Assembly: GCA_001915385.1 (NCBI GenBank) | Contig: MNQK01000009.1 | Coordinates: forward strand, 1 to 23,720 | Source of the DNA: Bacteroidales bacterium 52_46 | GTDB lineage: Bacteria > Bacteroidota > Bacteroidia > Bacteroidales > Muribaculaceae | DNA length: 23,720 bases | Direction of reading: 5' to 3' | Position numbers and translations under genes: made by a program | Shown: piece by piece, positions 23,332 through 23,720 of the stretch | Numbering within the stretch: position 1 is the first letter of the stretch | Layout of the letters: each line of letters starts with the position of its first letter | Notes under the pieces: model-generated | What the model saw: the letters and a program-made list of their open reading frames with translations, nothing else | Database searches by the model: none | What the model was told of the DNA's origin: nothing

Positions 23332-23404
23332 GTCCCATAGCTCAGTTGGTTAGAGCACCTGACTCATAATCAGGGAGTCCTAGGTTCAAGCCCTAGTGGG
23401 ACCA
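23331..23404 (+). tRNA. tRNA with CAT anticodon (elongator Met, or Ile2 if lysidine-modified)
   Basis: A 74-base cloverleaf: acceptor GGTCCCA/TGGGACC, D stem GCTC/GAGC, anticodon stem CCTGA/TCAGG with loop CTCATAA, T stem CTAGG/CCTAG, discriminator A. G1-C72 is paired and the anticodon stem lacks the three G-C pairs of initiator tRNA, so it is not fMet. C4-G69 and C5-G68 are the pairs that TilS recognises in E. coli tRNA-Ile2, which favours Ile(CAU), but elongator Met cannot be ruled out. CCA is not encoded. Confidence 0.9.
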
Positions 23405-23417
23405 CACTCAGAAAATC

Positions 23418-23454
23418 AAGCACTTACATTCATTTGTAGGTGCTTTCCTTTTTT
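23418..23454 (+). terminator. Terminator of the tRNA operon
   Basis: AAGCACTTACA (23418-23428) pairs with TGTAGGTGCTT (23435-23445), with one G-U pair, followed by TCCTTTTTT. It lies 14 bases past the second tRNA. Confidence 0.88.
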
Positions 23455-23720
23455 CCGCACGGAAAAACCGGTACAGAACTTTTATTTCGTTTCATTTTAA
23501 TGGGTCAGCTGCAAAACCCAGTTGAAATATTAAAAAGCCATACGAATAAAAATCATCACCCGAAATGCCCAACCTCCCAAATCATTTTCAGGAGCATAAT
23601 CGGAGGGCCGGAGGCTCGTGGATTGTTATTAACCCCGGCTCGGAGAACGCGGAGCGGGCGCAGACCGGGGCACAATGCAATACAAACAGAGGATAAGCCC
23701 GGGACGGGCGGTTTGTGGTT
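23455..23720. other. Non-coding tail of the window with GC-rich hairpin sequence
   Basis: No gene is visible. AT-rich sequence to about 23600 is followed by GC-rich palindromic sequence: GCTC/GAGC (23638-23641 with 23652-23655) inside CCCCGG/CCGGGG (23633-23638 with 23665-23670). The TTAACCCCGG...CCGGGG pattern resembles the inner block of the 11535-11994 element, but the sequences are not the same. The window ends inside this region. Confidence 0.5.

Overview
The window looks like chromosomal DNA of a gut-type Bacteroidales bacterium, most likely Muribaculaceae or a close relative (inference). The grounds are: several secreted proteins with C-terminal domains of the type IX secretion (T9SS) kind, promoters of the Bacteroidetes form TTTG / TAnnTTTG instead of sigma70 boxes, no obvious Shine-Dalgarno sequences, glycan-degrading enzymes, and small families largely confined to the phylum (DUF4834). 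Coding DNA is GC-rich; the gaps between genes are AT-rich and full of palindromes.

Region 1 (127-11497, + strand) is a run of four secreted carbohydrate-active proteins: a periplasmic-type GH2 protein with an altered acid/base motif, a protein with three related CBM6-like modules and a T9SS tail, a GH43-CBM6 enzyme of arabinofuranosidase/xylosidase type, and a 1415-residue GH2 enzyme fused to seven VCBS/FG-GAP-like calcium repeats, an FN3-like domain and a T9SS tail. They are separated by terminators and palindromes, so they are probably several transcription units with related roles and not one operon. No SusC/SusD pair, sensor or sigma factor is present here.

Region 2 (11498-12144) lies between convergent genes. 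It holds a ~460-bp non-coding element with 33-bp imperfect terminal inverted repeats and a ~105-bp-per-arm inner palindrome, followed by a strong hairpin terminator.

Region 3 (12145-19044, - strand) has two large secreted T9SS-type proteins with separate promoters: a GH13 alpha-amylase with two CBM26-like starch-binding modules, and a 1176-residue adhesin-like protein made of four repeats of (beta-sandwich + FN3-like).

Region 4 (19506-23075, + strand) is housekeeping: psd and pssA, which make phosphatidylethanolamine, are tightly coupled to DUF4834 and DUF2461 genes; then pfkA (6-phosphofructokinase) with its own canonical promoter and terminator.

Region 5 (23189-23454) is a tRNA operon, tRNA-Ala(GGC) and a CAT-anticodon tRNA, with a canonical promoter and a terminator. 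The last ~265 bases hold no gene that I can see, only a GC-rich hairpin region cut by the window edge.

Together the secreted proteins suggest a cell that attacks hemicellulose or pectin side chains and starch at its surface. The most unusual items are the GH2/FG-GAP fusion, the large palindromic intergenic element, the GH2 with a missing catalytic Glu, and the triplicated CBM6-like and four-module adhesin proteins. I saw no defence system, CRISPR array, phage or intact insertion sequence.
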